NCBI RefSeq assembly: GCF_042686175.1
Contig: NZ_JBHUOR010000141.1
Coordinates: 16,412-80,411, forward strand
Origin: Kurthia populi
GTDB taxonomy: Bacteria; Bacillota; Bacilli; Bacillales_A; Planococcaceae
DNA length: 64,000 bases
Direction of reading: 5' to 3'
Position 1 is the first letter of the stretch. Each line of letters starts with the position of its first letter. This document shows, piece after piece, positions 16,996 to 25,971 of the stretch. The notes under the pieces were generated by a model. It did no database searches. It was not told the DNA's origin and was given only the letters and a program-made list of their open reading frames with translations. The position numbers and the translations under genes are program-made.

Positions 16996-18947
16996 TATCG
17001 TTTAATTTCTTCCATTACGAATGCTTCAATAATGTCGCCTACTTGAATATCATTGTAGTTCGCGATAGTGAAACCACATTCGTAACCTTTTGCAACTTCT
17101 TTTGCATCGTCTTTGAAACGTTTTAATGAAGATAATTCACCTTCAAAAATAACGATTGAGTCACGAATAACACGTACGCCAGCATCACGAACAAGTTTAC
17201 CCTCTGTTACGTAACCACCTGCGATTGTACCCACTTTAGAAACTTTAAATGTTTCACGTACTTCTGCATTACCAATGATTTTTTCTTCGTATTCTGGATC
17301 AAGCATACCTTTCATCGCTTGTTCGATTTCTTCGATTACTTTGTAAATAATACGATGTAAACGAATATCTACGCCTTCTTCGTCAGCAGCGCGTTTTGCG
17401 TTTGTATCTGGACGTACGTTGAAACCGATAACGATCGCATTAGAAGCAGCTGCTAATGCGATATCTGATTCAGTAATTGCACCAGCACCAGTGTGAATGA
17501 TTTTAACATTTACACCTTCAACATCAATCTTCATAAGTGATGCAGCCATAGCTTCTACTGTACCTTGAACGTCGGCTTTAACGATTAAGTTTAACTCTTT
17601 CATTTCGCCTTGTTTCATTTGTTCGAACAAGTTATCTAATGTTACACGAGAACCTTCGTTACGGTGTTCTTGGATAGCTAATGTTTGACGAGCTTCACCA
17701 ACTTGGCGTGCGCGTTTTTCGTCTTCAAATACAACGAATAAGTCACCAGCTTGAGGGACGTCGTTTAAACCTGTAATTTCAACTGGAGTTGAAGGACCTG
17801 CAGATTTAACACGACGACCAAGATCATTCACCATAGCACGTACACGACCAAATGTGTTACCTACTACGATTGGATCCCCAACGTTTAATGTACCGTTTTG
17901 AACTAATAGTGTTGCAACAGAACCACGACCTTTATCAAGTTGTGCTTCAATTACTGTACCCATAGCTAAACGTTTTTCATTTGCTTTTAATTCTCCTACT
18001 TCAGAAACTAAAAGAATCATTTCTAAAAGTTGGTCAATTCCGTCACCTTTAAGTGCTGAGATTGGTACGAAGATTGTATCGCCGCCCCAATCTTCTGGAA
18101 TTAAACCATGTTCTGTTAATTCTTGCATTACACGATCAGGGTTTGCAGAAGGTTTATCCATTTTGTTTACTGCTACGATAATTGGCACTTCTGCCGCTTT
18201 CGCATGGTTGATTGCTTCTACTGTTTGAGGCATGACACCATCATCAGCTGCAACAACTAAGATTGTTAAATCCGTGATTTTTGCACCACGAGCACGCATT
18301 GTGGTGAAAGCTGCGTGTCCAGGTGTATCAAGGAATGTGATTTTTTTGTCGTTAACTTTTACTTGGTAAGCACCGATATGTTGTGTGATACCGCCTGCTT
18401 CACCTTCCGTAACTTTTGTATTACGAATTGAGTCAAGTAATGTTGTTTTACCATGATCGACGTGACCCATGATTGTTACAACTGGTGGGCGTTCTTTAAT
18501 ATCTTCTGGGTGCTCTTCTTCGTCTTCGAAATACGTACCTAAGTCCGTACGGTCAATACGAATTTCTTCTTCAACTTCTACACCATAATCAGCACAAATT
18601 AATTCGATGGCATCTTTATCAAGTTCGTTGTTGATTGTAGCCATGATACCTAACATGAATAATTTTTTAATGATTTCAGAAGGTTCGCGACCTAATTTTT
18701 TCGCTAACTCCCCAACAGATAATGATTCATAGAACGTAATTTGTTCTGGCAATTCTTTTTTCACTGGTGGTGGAGGTGTTGGACGGTTTTTACGACGTTG
18801 TCCGCCATGAATACCTGGTCGACGGCGTTGGTTTGGACGTCCACCTTGACCTGGACGTCCACCACCGCGGTTATTATTATTGCGAGAGTTACTATTGTTA
18901 GTGTTACTATTGCTATTATTGTTTTTAGATGATGAATTATTAGTCAT
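16995..18947 (-). CDS. infB: Translation initiation factor IF-2 (short N-terminus)
   Basis: A GTPase that delivers fMet-tRNA to the 30S subunit. The 650 residues start with an Asn/Ser run, then an Arg/Gly/Pro-rich linker (about 27-60) and the conserved IF2 N-terminal helical domain (ESLSVGELAKKLGREPSEII, about 74-125). The G domain follows, with G1 GHVDHGKTTLL at 161-171, DTPGHAAF and NKMDKP, then domains II-IV. B. subtilis and related proteins begin with an extra domain containing RVxEYAK; that subdomain is absent. An in-frame TAA lies nine bases before the ATG, and AAGGAAG supports this start. The upstream 154 bp contain no frame coding for the missing part. Confidence 0.95.
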   Translation of the reverse strand: MTNNSSSKNNNSNSNTNNSNSRNNNNRGGGRPGQGGRPNQRRRPGIHGGQRRKNRPTPPPPVKKELPEQITFYESLSVGELAKKLGREPSEIIKKLFMLGIMATINNELDKDAIELICADYGVEVEEEIRIDRTDLGTYFEDEEEHPEDIKERPPVVTIMGHVDHGKTTLLDSIRNTKVTEGEAGGITQHIGAYQVKVNDKKITFLDTPGHAAFTTMRARGAKITDLTILVVAADDGVMPQTVEAINHAKAAEVPIIVAVNKMDKPSANPDRVMQELTEHGLIPEDWGGDTIFVPISALKGDGIDQLLEMILLVSEVGELKANEKRLAMGTVIEAQLDKGRGSVATLLVQNGTLNVGDPIVVGNTFGRVRAMVNDLGRRVKSAGPSTPVEITGLNDVPQAGDLFVVFEDEKRARQVGEARQTLAIQEHRNEGSRVTLDNLFEQMKQGEMKELNLIVKADVQGTVEAMAASLMKIDVEGVNVKIIHTGAGAITESDIALAAASNAIVIGFNVRPDTNAKRAADEEGVDIRLHRIIYKVIEEIEQAMKGMLDPEYEEKIIGNAEVRETFKVSKVGTIAGGYVTEGKLVRDAGVRVIRDSIVIFEGELSSLKRFKDDAKEVAKGYECGFTIANYNDIQVGDIIEAFVMEEIKR

Positions 18948-19101
18948 AGTACTTCCTTACTTGTTGTTTAGTTTTGTCTTTTTACGATAAACGACATTAG
19001 ATCGCCATCCCGTTTATCGCAGGACGAGTTCCTGGCTGTCCTTCGGCTGTAATGATGGCCTTTCTGAAGTGGTCAACACCAGTATCTCATAGACAGACAA
19101 C
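18948..19101 (-). promoter_or_regulatory. infB: Structured, comparatively GC-rich leader of infB
   Basis: This 154-bp gap is clearly richer in G+C than the flanking genes. On the minus strand CGATAAACG pairs perfectly with CGTTTATCG over 17 bases. GCCATC can pair with GATGGC, which lies inside the loop of that stem, so the two pairings would form a pseudoknot or compete. A further GGAC/GTCC pair sits inside the GCCATC/GATGGC span. A 9-codon frame (ATG TCG TTT ... TAA) starts inside the region. There is no T-run, so it does not look like a terminator. Regulation of infB translation is inference. Confidence 0.45.
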
Positions 19102-19416
19102 TTACGCTAACTCATTGAAGTACTGCGATAGCTTTTTAGCAAAGCCGTTATCCATAATTGCTAGAGATACACGCGTTTCACGTCCTGTCGCATGACCTAA
19201 TTGCTCACGCGAACCAAAGACATAAATCGGCACATTATAATATGCACATTTATCGTGCAATTTTTTTGTTGTGTTTTGTGAAGCATCTGCTGAGATAATG
19301 ACAAGTTTGGCATCATTCCCACGTACTTCTTTTACCACTTGTTCTTCGCCTGATACGACTTTTCTTGCACTGGCAGCGATTCCCAATAAATTAAAAATGG
19401 CTTGTTCTGTTGTCAT
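19102..19416 (-). CDS. ylxQ: L7Ae-family ribosomal/K-turn protein YlxQ
   Basis: A 104-residue L7Ae/L30e-fold protein that binds K-turn RNA. The family core is visible: LLGIAASARKVVSGEEQV, KLVIISADASQNTTKKL and a glycine-rich GREQLGHATG-like segment (SREQLGHATG). It is encoded one base after rnpM in the nusA operon. Precise cellular targets are uncertain. Confidence 0.93.
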   Translation of the reverse strand: MTTEQAIFNLLGIAASARKVVSGEEQVVKEVRGNDAKLVIISADASQNTTKKLHDKCAYYNVPIYVFGSREQLGHATGRETRVSLAIMDNGFAKKLSQYFNELA

Positions 19417-19417
19417 T

Positions 19418-19690
19418 TTACGATTCCTTTCGAATAACTGCTAGTAAGTCTTCATAAATTTGTTCTGGAATTTCTACTTCAAGCTGATGCTTTAATACAT
19501 TTTTACGTTTTGCTTCATTAACAGCATATTCTGTTTTTGAAACATAAGCACCCCGTCCTGATTTTTTACCTGTTACATCTACTGATACTTCGCCTTCTTT
19601 TGAGCGTACAACACGAATCATCTCTTTTTTAGGATGCATTTCATTTGTTGCAACACAACGGCGCAGTGGCACTTTACGATTTGTTGGCAT
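19418..19690 (-). CDS. rnpM: RNase P modulator RnpM (YlxR)
   Basis: A small basic protein of the YlxR/DUF448 family, recently described in B. subtilis as a modulator of RNase P. It has the signature RKVPLRRCVATNEMHPKKEM followed by GRGAYV and a Lys/Arg-rich helix. I choose ATG 19690 (MPTNRK), nine bases after GGAGGG, which gives 90 residues; the earlier in-frame codon at 19699 has no room for a ribosome site. It is encoded between nusA and ylxQ. Confidence 0.93.
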   Translation of the reverse strand: MPTNRKVPLRRCVATNEMHPKKEMIRVVRSKEGEVSVDVTGKKSGRGAYVSKTEYAVNEAKRKNVLKHQLEVEIPEQIYEDLLAVIRKES

Positions 19691-19720
19691 ACTTTTCACC
19701 CTCCAAATTGATTCGGACGA

Positions 19721-20860
19721 TTATGCTTCTTCGCCGTCTTGGTATAAATCGATTTCTACTTCTTCAGAAGCAACTGTTTCATCTTCTACTGGTACAAATG
19801 TAGAATTTTCGTTAGGGTAAATACCTAATTCGCGTGCATCCGTTTCTGATTTAATATCGATTTTCCAACCAGTTAATTTTGCAGCAAGACGAGCATTTTG
19901 ACCGCGTTTACCGATTGCTAATGATAATTGATAATCCGGTACAACAACTGTTGTTGATTTTTCTTCTTCATTTACTTGAACATCAAGAACTTTTGATGGG
20001 CTAAGTGCGTTCGCAACAAATTCGATTGGATCTTCTGACCATTCAACGATATCGATTTTCTCACCATTTAATTCATTAACGATTGTTTGAACACGTGCAC
20101 CTTTAGCACCTACACAAGCACCTACAGGATCTACTTCTTCGTTATGAGCTACTACAGAGATTTTAGAACGATCGCCCGCTTCACGTGAAATCGATTTAAT
20201 TTCTACAGTACCTTCAAAGATTTCTGGTACTTCAAGTTCGAATAAACGGCGAAGTAAACCAGGATGAGTACGTGATACGAATACTTGTGGACCACGAGTA
20301 GAGCGTTCTACTTTTGTGATGTAAACCTTGATACGATCATGTGGTTCGTACGTTTCGCCTTGAATTTGTTCGTTTTGCGGTAATACAGCTTCGATTTTGC
20401 CAATACCCACATAAATATTGCGAGCATCCATACGTTCAACAACACCATTAATGATATCATCTGCACGGTCTACGTATTCTTCATAGATAAGACCACGTTC
20501 TGCTTCACGGAAACGTTGTGTAACGATTTGTTTAGCAGTTGTTGCTGCGATACGACCGAAATCACGAGGAACTTCTTCTTTTTCTACAACATCGCCAAGT
20601 TCGTATGATGGGTTCACTTCTTTAGCATCTTCTAATGAAATTTGTAAACGTTCATCTTCTACGATACCGACTACATCTTTACGTGAATAAAGGCGCATTG
20701 TTCCTTTTTCTAGGTTTAAGTCAACGCGTACATTGGCAGCTTGTTCATAATTTTTTTTGTAAGCGTTGATTAATGCCGCTTCAATTGCATCTACGATAAT
20801 TTCACGAGAAATCCCTTTTTGTTCTAGTGCTTTTAATGCACCAACTAATTCCTTACTCAT
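19721..20860 (-). CDS. nusA: Transcription termination/antitermination protein NusA
   Basis: An RNA polymerase accessory factor for pausing, termination and antitermination. The 379 residues have the N-terminal polymerase-binding domain (ALKALEQKGISREII), an S1 domain (about 135-200), and KH1/KH2 with GACVGAKGARVQTIV and IGKRGQNARLAAKLTGW. An acidic tail follows. The length matches Gram-positive NusA, which lacks the C-terminal repeats of E. coli. It follows rimP by 24 bp. Confidence 0.97.
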   Translation of the reverse strand: MSKELVGALKALEQKGISREIIVDAIEAALINAYKKNYEQAANVRVDLNLEKGTMRLYSRKDVVGIVEDERLQISLEDAKEVNPSYELGDVVEKEEVPRDFGRIAATTAKQIVTQRFREAERGLIYEEYVDRADDIINGVVERMDARNIYVGIGKIEAVLPQNEQIQGETYEPHDRIKVYITKVERSTRGPQVFVSRTHPGLLRRLFELEVPEIFEGTVEIKSISREAGDRSKISVVAHNEEVDPVGACVGAKGARVQTIVNELNGEKIDIVEWSEDPIEFVANALSPSKVLDVQVNEEEKSTTVVVPDYQLSLAIGKRGQNARLAAKLTGWKIDIKSETDARELGIYPNENSTFVPVEDETVASEEVEIDLYQDGEEA

Positions 20861-20884
20861 TTTATTTTTTCACTCCTACAATAT

Positions 20885-21373
20885 TTAAAATTCTTTGTGT
20901 TTCGAAAAGTCGATTGCTAACCTAGCATTGGCAATTTTATCTTTTGGAATAAGAACTTTCAGTTTTCTAGTTTTAATTAGCATATCAATTTCGGCACCTT
21001 CATCAGTAAATGATTTTAGGTAACCTTCAAAGACTTTCATTCCATTGACTGCCTCATATGTTTTCATGTGAACGAATTGGCCGATTGCTTTAATGTAATC
21101 TGCTTCCTTTTTCAGAGGACGTTCTGCTCCTGGTGAAGATACTTCAAGGAAATAGTTTTGCGAAATAGGATCCGATTCGTCTAACTTCTCGCTCAGTTTT
21201 TCACTAACTTGGGCACATTGATCAATATCAATATTTCCTTCAGGAGTATCTACATAGACGCGTAAAAACCAATCGCGCCCTTCTTTCACAAACTCTACAT
21301 CGACAAGTTCTAGTTTTAACTCTTCAACGATTGGCATTGCGAGCTGTTCAATTTCAGACGTAACTTTACTCAT
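20885..21373 (-). CDS. rimP: Ribosome maturation factor RimP
   Basis: A 30S maturation factor, first gene of the rimP-nusA-rnpM-ylxQ-infB-ylxP-rbfA operon. The start at 21373 (MSKVTSEIE) has GGAGGAGAG directly upstream; an in-frame extension to 21430 runs through the leader hairpin and is not used. The 162 residues contain the family segments ELVDVEFVKEGRDWFLRVYVD and EVSSPGAERPLK. Confidence 0.96.
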   Translation of the reverse strand: MSKVTSEIEQLAMPIVEELKLELVDVEFVKEGRDWFLRVYVDTPEGNIDIDQCAQVSEKLSEKLDESDPISQNYFLEVSSPGAERPLKKEADYIKAIGQFVHMKTYEAVNGMKVFEGYLKSFTDEGAEIDMLIKTRKLKVLIPKDKIANARLAIDFSKHKEF

Positions 21374-21404
21374 ACTCTCCTCCTGACTAGTTATTGTCAT
21401 AGAC

Positions 21405-21438
21405 AAACAGAAAAGAGCGGGAAATCCCACTCTTTTGC
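21405..21438 (-). terminator. Hairpin in the rimP leader (attenuator or polC terminator)
   Basis: AAAAGAGCGGGA (21411-21422) pairs with TCCCACTCTTTT (21425-21436) with one mismatch and a very short loop. On the minus strand CTGTTTGTC follows, a modest T-rich tract. It lies downstream of the rimP promoter candidate, so it could attenuate the operon as well as catch read-through from polC. Confidence 0.6.
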
Positions 21439-21467
21439 CGTCGTACTATCAACAAATAATTACTTAA

Positions 21468-21496
21468 ATCCTATCACAAATAGCGCTACAATGCAA
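21468..21496 (-). promoter_or_regulatory. rimP: Candidate sigma-A promoter for rimP-nusA-infB
   Basis: TTGCAT (complement of 21491-21496) and TAGGAT (complement of 21468-21473) are spaced by exactly 17 bp, just past the polC stop. Transcripts would carry a leader of roughly 85-90 bases including the hairpin at 21411-21436. Confidence 0.45.
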
Positions 21497-21505
21497 TAGA
21501 ATAGG

Positions 21506-24500
21506 CTAGAACAGTGATAATTGGTTCGCTTCTGGTAATCCTTCAAGACAACCTAAGCGGTCCATATACTCGATTAATGATTTTGAAACACGCCCACGAA
21601 TTTGTAAATCTTCTTTTGATAAGAATTCACCTTGTTCCCGCGCTGTGACAATCATCTCTGCTACACTATTCCCTAAACCAGGAATCGCATTAAATGGTGG
21701 AATTAAACTTTGCCCATCAATTACAAATTCTGTTGCCTTTGAACGATACAAGTCAACTTTTTGGAAATGCATGCCACGTTCACACATTTCTAGTGATAAT
21801 TCAAGTACTGTTAATAAACTTTTTTCTTTAACAGAAGCATCTAAGCCTTTATCACTCACTTCTTTCATTTGTGCTTTAATCATTTCTGGTCCATTGACCA
21901 TCGCGATTAAATCAAAATCCGAAGCACGTACAGTGAAATAAGCACAATAATAAAGAATTGGTAAATGCACTTTGAAGTACGCAATACGAATCGCCATCAA
22001 TACATAGGCTGCCGCATGGGCTTTCGGGAACATGTATTTGATTTTTTTACATGATTCGATATACCATTTTGGTACATTTTCAGCCATCATCGCTGCTTCC
22101 ATTTCTTCAGTTAAACCTTTCCCTTTACGCACATGCTCCATAATTTTGAAGGCTAATGAAGGCTCCAAACCTTGATAAATTAAATACACCATAATATCAT
22201 CACGACAACCAATTACTTCAGATAACACACATGTACCATCGGCAATTAAATCACTTGCATTCCCTAGCCATACATCCGTTCCATGAGACAATCCCGAAAT
22301 TTGGACAAGCTCAGAAAACGTCGATGGCTTCGTTTCTTCTAACATACCACGTACAAACTTCGTACCAAATTCAGGAATTCCTAGCGTACCTGTTTTACAC
22401 ATAATTTGATCAGCCGTTACTCCAAGAACTTCTGGACCAGTAAAGATTTTCATTACTTCTGTATCATCGGTTGGAATCGTTTTTGGATCGATACCCGATA
22501 AGTCCTGTAGCATACGGATAACGGTCGGATCATCATGTCCTAGAATATCGAGTTTTAAAATATTATCGTGAATCGAGTGGAAATCAAAGTGTGTAGTACG
22601 CCATTCTGCATTTTGATCATCTGCAGGATATTGAATTGGCGTAAAATCATAAATATCCATATAGCTTGGTACAACAATAATACCACCTGGGTGCTGCCCA
22701 GTTGTACGTTTAACACCCGTACAACCTTGTACAAGACGATCCACCTCAGCACCACGGAAGTTAATGTTATGGTCTTGACCATATCCTTTTACATAACCGT
22801 AAGCTGTTTTTTCTGCTACCGTACCAATTGTTCCTGCACGGAAAGCATAATCTTCACCGAATAAAATTTTTGTATAATTATGTGCCTGCGGTTGATATTC
22901 ACCAGAGAAGTTCAAATCAATATCGGGTACCTTATCCCCTTTAAATCCTAAGAACGTTTCAAATGGTATGTCTTGCCCATCTTTTTTATAAGCCGTACCA
23001 CATTCTGGACAATCCTTATTCGGTAAGTCATAACCCGAAGCAACCGAACCGTCCTCGAAGAATTCTGAGTGCTTACAGTTTGGACAAATATAATGAGGTG
23101 CTAATGGATTTACTTCTGTAATCTCCATAAATGTTGCAACAAGGGAAGACCCTACAGAACCACGCGAACCTACTAGATAACCATCAGATAATGATTTTTT
23201 TACGAGCTTCGCAGAAATTAAATAAATAACACCAAATCCATGTCCTAAAATAGATTTCAATTCTTTTTCAATTCGTTTTTCTACGATTTCCGGTAGTATC
23301 TCACCGTAGATTTCATGTGCCATTTTGTATGTTCGTCGAGTTACTTCTTCATCCGACCCTTCAATTTTAGGTGTATATAAATCATCTTTAATTGGCACTA
23401 CCTTATCAATCGATTCAGCTAAAGCTTGTGAGTTTGTCACAACAATTTCTTTCGCTAAATCTTCGCCTAAGAAAGCAAAGTCTTCTAGCATTTCATCGGT
23501 TGTACGGAAGTGACTCTCAGGCAGTTCCGCACGATTTAATGGATTCGCTCCACCTTGTGAACGAATCAGAATTTTACGGAAAATCGAATCCTCTTTGTGG
23601 AGGTAATGTACATTTCCTGTCGCAATAACCGGCTTGTCCAGCTTTTTACCGATTTTCACAACTTTACGCACAATATCCTCCATATTCCATTCATCTTTAA
23701 TTAATTCACGTTCTAATAAAGGCTTATATACGCCCTTGGGTTGTACTTCTAAATAATCGTAAAATTTTGCTACTTCCATCGCTTCATTAACGGATTTCTG
23801 CATAACAGCTGTAAAAAATTCACCATCTGAACAACCAGAACCCACTAATAATCCTTCGCGATATTTTTGTAATGATGAACGCTTGATACGAGGGACGCGA
23901 TAAAAAGTTTCTGTATGCGCCTCACTAATTAGTTTAAACATATTTTTCAAACCGTCTTGTGTTTGCGCTAAAATCGTACAATGCGTTGGGCGAGAACGTT
24001 TATAAGAATCTCCGCCGCCAACATATTTATTAAAATCATCATGGAATGCGATGTCTTTTTCTTTCACGGCATCCTTTAATAGATGAAGTAATAAATAACC
24101 TGTCGCTTCTGTATCATAAATCGCACGGTGATGTTGCGTTAGTTCGATATTTAGCTTTTTACACAATGTATTTAAACGATGATTTTTCATCGTTGGATAT
24201 AGCATGCGAGCTAATTCCAGTGTATCGATTACAGAGTGATCAAAATGGTCGATTCCCGCTTTTTTATATGCTTCATATAAAAAACCAATATCAAATGAAG
24301 CGTTATGTGCGACGACAATTCCATCTCCAATAAAATCGTGGAATTTTGCAATCATCTCTTCTACTTTTGGTGCATCACGAACCATGTCATCTGTAATTCC
24401 TGTTAATTCAATTGTTGTAGCAGATAATGGGTGATGTGGATTTGAAAAACTTTCAAATGTATCAATCACTTCACCGTCTACAATCTTCACAGCAGCCAAT

Positions 24501-25837
24501 TCAATAATTGTATCGTATGCAGCTGATAAACCTGTCGTTTCTACATCAAAAACAACGAATGTTGCATGCTCAAGCTCAATATGACGAGGTTCATAAGCAA
24601 TCGGCACCCCATCATCCACTAAGTTAGCTTCAACGCCAAAAATCGCTTTAATGCCATTTTTCTCTGCAGCGCCATAAGCTTCTGGAAATGCTTGTGCTCC
24701 ACCGTGATCTGTAATCGCTACTGCTGGATGTCCCCATTTAGCTGCCTGTGTCACAAGCTCTGCCGCTGAAGATGTCGCATCCATTTGGCTCATTGATGAG
24801 TGCATATGGAGCTCTACACGACGTTCTCCTTCTGGCGCTTTATCCGAACGAATTTGCGGACGAATTTCTTGCATGTCTTGTGCCATCATCACTAAATCAC
24901 GTACAAAAGTATCATTTTGGATCGACCCACGTGCGCGTACCCACATGCCTTTTTTTGCTTTTTGCATAATTGATACATCATCTTTATCACGTGAAAACAT
25001 CTTCACTAAAATAGAATCCGTGTAGTCACTAACTTTCATCGTTAAGAGCGAACGACCACTACGTAGCTCTTTCACTTCCACATCAAATACAAATCCTTCA
25101 ATTGTCACACGACGTTCTTCATCTTGAATTTGTTGAATTTCCATTAATGTATCATCAGGCTTCATTGCAATACCAAGTTGGAATGGACGGTCATCATCTT
25201 CGTCTCCACTATTCGCTTTTTCTTGCTCACGTTTTTGCATATCTTCTACAGCTTTTTTCGCAAATTGTTCTTCTTCAATACGACGCTGCTCTAAAAATTT
25301 CTGTTGTTCCTCTACCAATTCTTCTGTAGCTTCACTTAAAGCAAACTCTACAGGCAAATTTGGAAATCCATAATAACCATAATTCATTGAGATTTTATCA
25401 GTATATTTATGTTTATAGGCTTCAAGTTCAAAATCACGTTTACATGTTAACGAAAGTTTTTGACCATTCCATTGCGGTATTTGCTCTGCTAAACCTTTTC
25501 GTAATGGTGGTGAAATCTCTTCTAAATCATTAACAACTGTCATCCAATAATCTTGAATTAATTGTTCTGTCACTTGTGGTTGTTCTGTCGTAAATTGCAG
25601 TTGTACTTGTGCAATTTGTGAAAATGCTTTTTCCACATTCATTTTAAATAATTGATACACACGATACGGTAAAATATTTGGTGTTTTCAAAGTAAACTTC
25701 CAAACACGTTGCTGTTTATGCACCGTCATTCGTGTCATTTCTGCCGCTTCAAAAAACGGCATGTAAACATCATCTGTCAGACCAATTTGTTGTAATAAGA
25801 TCTGAAAACGTTGTTTTGCTTCATGTTCATTAGACAT
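21506..25837 (-). CDS. polC: DNA polymerase III alpha subunit, PolC type
   Basis: The replicative polymerase of low-GC Gram-positives, with built-in 3'-5' exonuclease. ATG 25837 (MSNEHEAK, AGGTG upstream) gives 1443 residues, close to B. subtilis PolC (1437). In order: an N-terminal domain, an OB fold (VTIEGFVFDVEVKELRSGRS), a PHP domain (ELHMHSSMSQMD), the DEDD exonuclease (FVVFDVETTGLSA ... AIYDTEATG), and the polymerase with a zinc cluster (CPNCKH ... CPECG). The palm motif is DIDLNFSGEYQ and a tandem helix-hairpin-helix region is near the end. A frame extension to 25948 runs into the promoter and is not likely used. Confidence 0.97.
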   Translation of the reverse strand: MSNEHEAKQRFQILLQQIGLTDDVYMPFFEAAEMTRMTVHKQQRVWKFTLKTPNILPYRVYQLFKMNVEKAFSQIAQVQLQFTTEQPQVTEQLIQDYWMTVVNDLEEISPPLRKGLAEQIPQWNGQKLSLTCKRDFELEAYKHKYTDKISMNYGYYGFPNLPVEFALSEATEELVEEQQKFLEQRRIEEEQFAKKAVEDMQKREQEKANSGDEDDDRPFQLGIAMKPDDTLMEIQQIQDEERRVTIEGFVFDVEVKELRSGRSLLTMKVSDYTDSILVKMFSRDKDDVSIMQKAKKGMWVRARGSIQNDTFVRDLVMMAQDMQEIRPQIRSDKAPEGERRVELHMHSSMSQMDATSSAAELVTQAAKWGHPAVAITDHGGAQAFPEAYGAAEKNGIKAIFGVEANLVDDGVPIAYEPRHIELEHATFVVFDVETTGLSAAYDTIIELAAVKIVDGEVIDTFESFSNPHHPLSATTIELTGITDDMVRDAPKVEEMIAKFHDFIGDGIVVAHNASFDIGFLYEAYKKAGIDHFDHSVIDTLELARMLYPTMKNHRLNTLCKKLNIELTQHHRAIYDTEATGYLLLHLLKDAVKEKDIAFHDDFNKYVGGGDSYKRSRPTHCTILAQTQDGLKNMFKLISEAHTETFYRVPRIKRSSLQKYREGLLVGSGCSDGEFFTAVMQKSVNEAMEVAKFYDYLEVQPKGVYKPLLERELIKDEWNMEDIVRKVVKIGKKLDKPVIATGNVHYLHKEDSIFRKILIRSQGGANPLNRAELPESHFRTTDEMLEDFAFLGEDLAKEIVVTNSQALAESIDKVVPIKDDLYTPKIEGSDEEVTRRTYKMAHEIYGEILPEIVEKRIEKELKSILGHGFGVIYLISAKLVKKSLSDGYLVGSRGSVGSSLVATFMEITEVNPLAPHYICPNCKHSEFFEDGSVASGYDLPNKDCPECGTAYKKDGQDIPFETFLGFKGDKVPDIDLNFSGEYQPQAHNYTKILFGEDYAFRAGTIGTVAEKTAYGYVKGYGQDHNINFRGAEVDRLVQGCTGVKRTTGQHPGGIIVVPSYMDIYDFTPIQYPADDQNAEWRTTHFDFHSIHDNILKLDILGHDDPTVIRMLQDLSGIDPKTIPTDDTEVMKIFTGPEVLGVTADQIMCKTGTLGIPEFGTKFVRGMLEETKPSTFSELVQISGLSHGTDVWLGNASDLIADGTCVLSEVIGCRDDIMVYLIYQGLEPSLAFKIMEHVRKGKGLTEEMEAAMMAENVPKWYIESCKKIKYMFPKAHAAAYVLMAIRIAYFKVHLPILYYCAYFTVRASDFDLIAMVNGPEMIKAQMKEVSDKGLDASVKEKSLLTVLELSLEMCERGMHFQKVDLYRSKATEFVIDGQSLIPPFNAIPGLGNSVAEMIVTAREQGEFLSKEDLQIRGRVSKSLIEYMDRLGCLEGLPEANQLSLF

Positions 25838-25871
25838 GCTTGCACCTACTTTCTTTAAACGTTCATCTTCT

Positions 25872-25900
25872 ATTGTACGTGAAATCGTAGCATCATACAA
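25872..25900 (-). promoter_or_regulatory. polC: Candidate sigma-A promoter for polC
   Basis: TTGTAT (complement of 25895-25900) and TACAAT (complement of 25872-25877) are 17 bp apart, between the proS terminator and the polC start codon. The -10 matches five of six consensus bases. Confidence 0.55.
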
Positions 25901-25921
25901 AGGCTCATACTTCCAATTTAG

Positions 25922-25960
25922 ACAAAAGAAAAAAGCTTGATTGCTCAAGCTTTTTTTAGT
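25922..25960 (-). terminator. Intrinsic terminator after proS
   Basis: AAAAAAGCTTGA (25929-25940) and TCAAGCTTTTTT (25945-25956) form a perfect 12-bp stem with loop ttgc. The T-rich tail TTTTTTCTTTTG follows on the minus strand. It is symmetrical and could act on both strands. Confidence 0.93.
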
Positions 25961-25971
25961 CTATCTATAAA

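Noticed and set aside
18948..19101. Frameshifted IF-2 N-terminal domain in the infB leader
   Set aside because: All three minus-strand frames were read; none resembles the RVxEYAK domain, and stops interrupt each.
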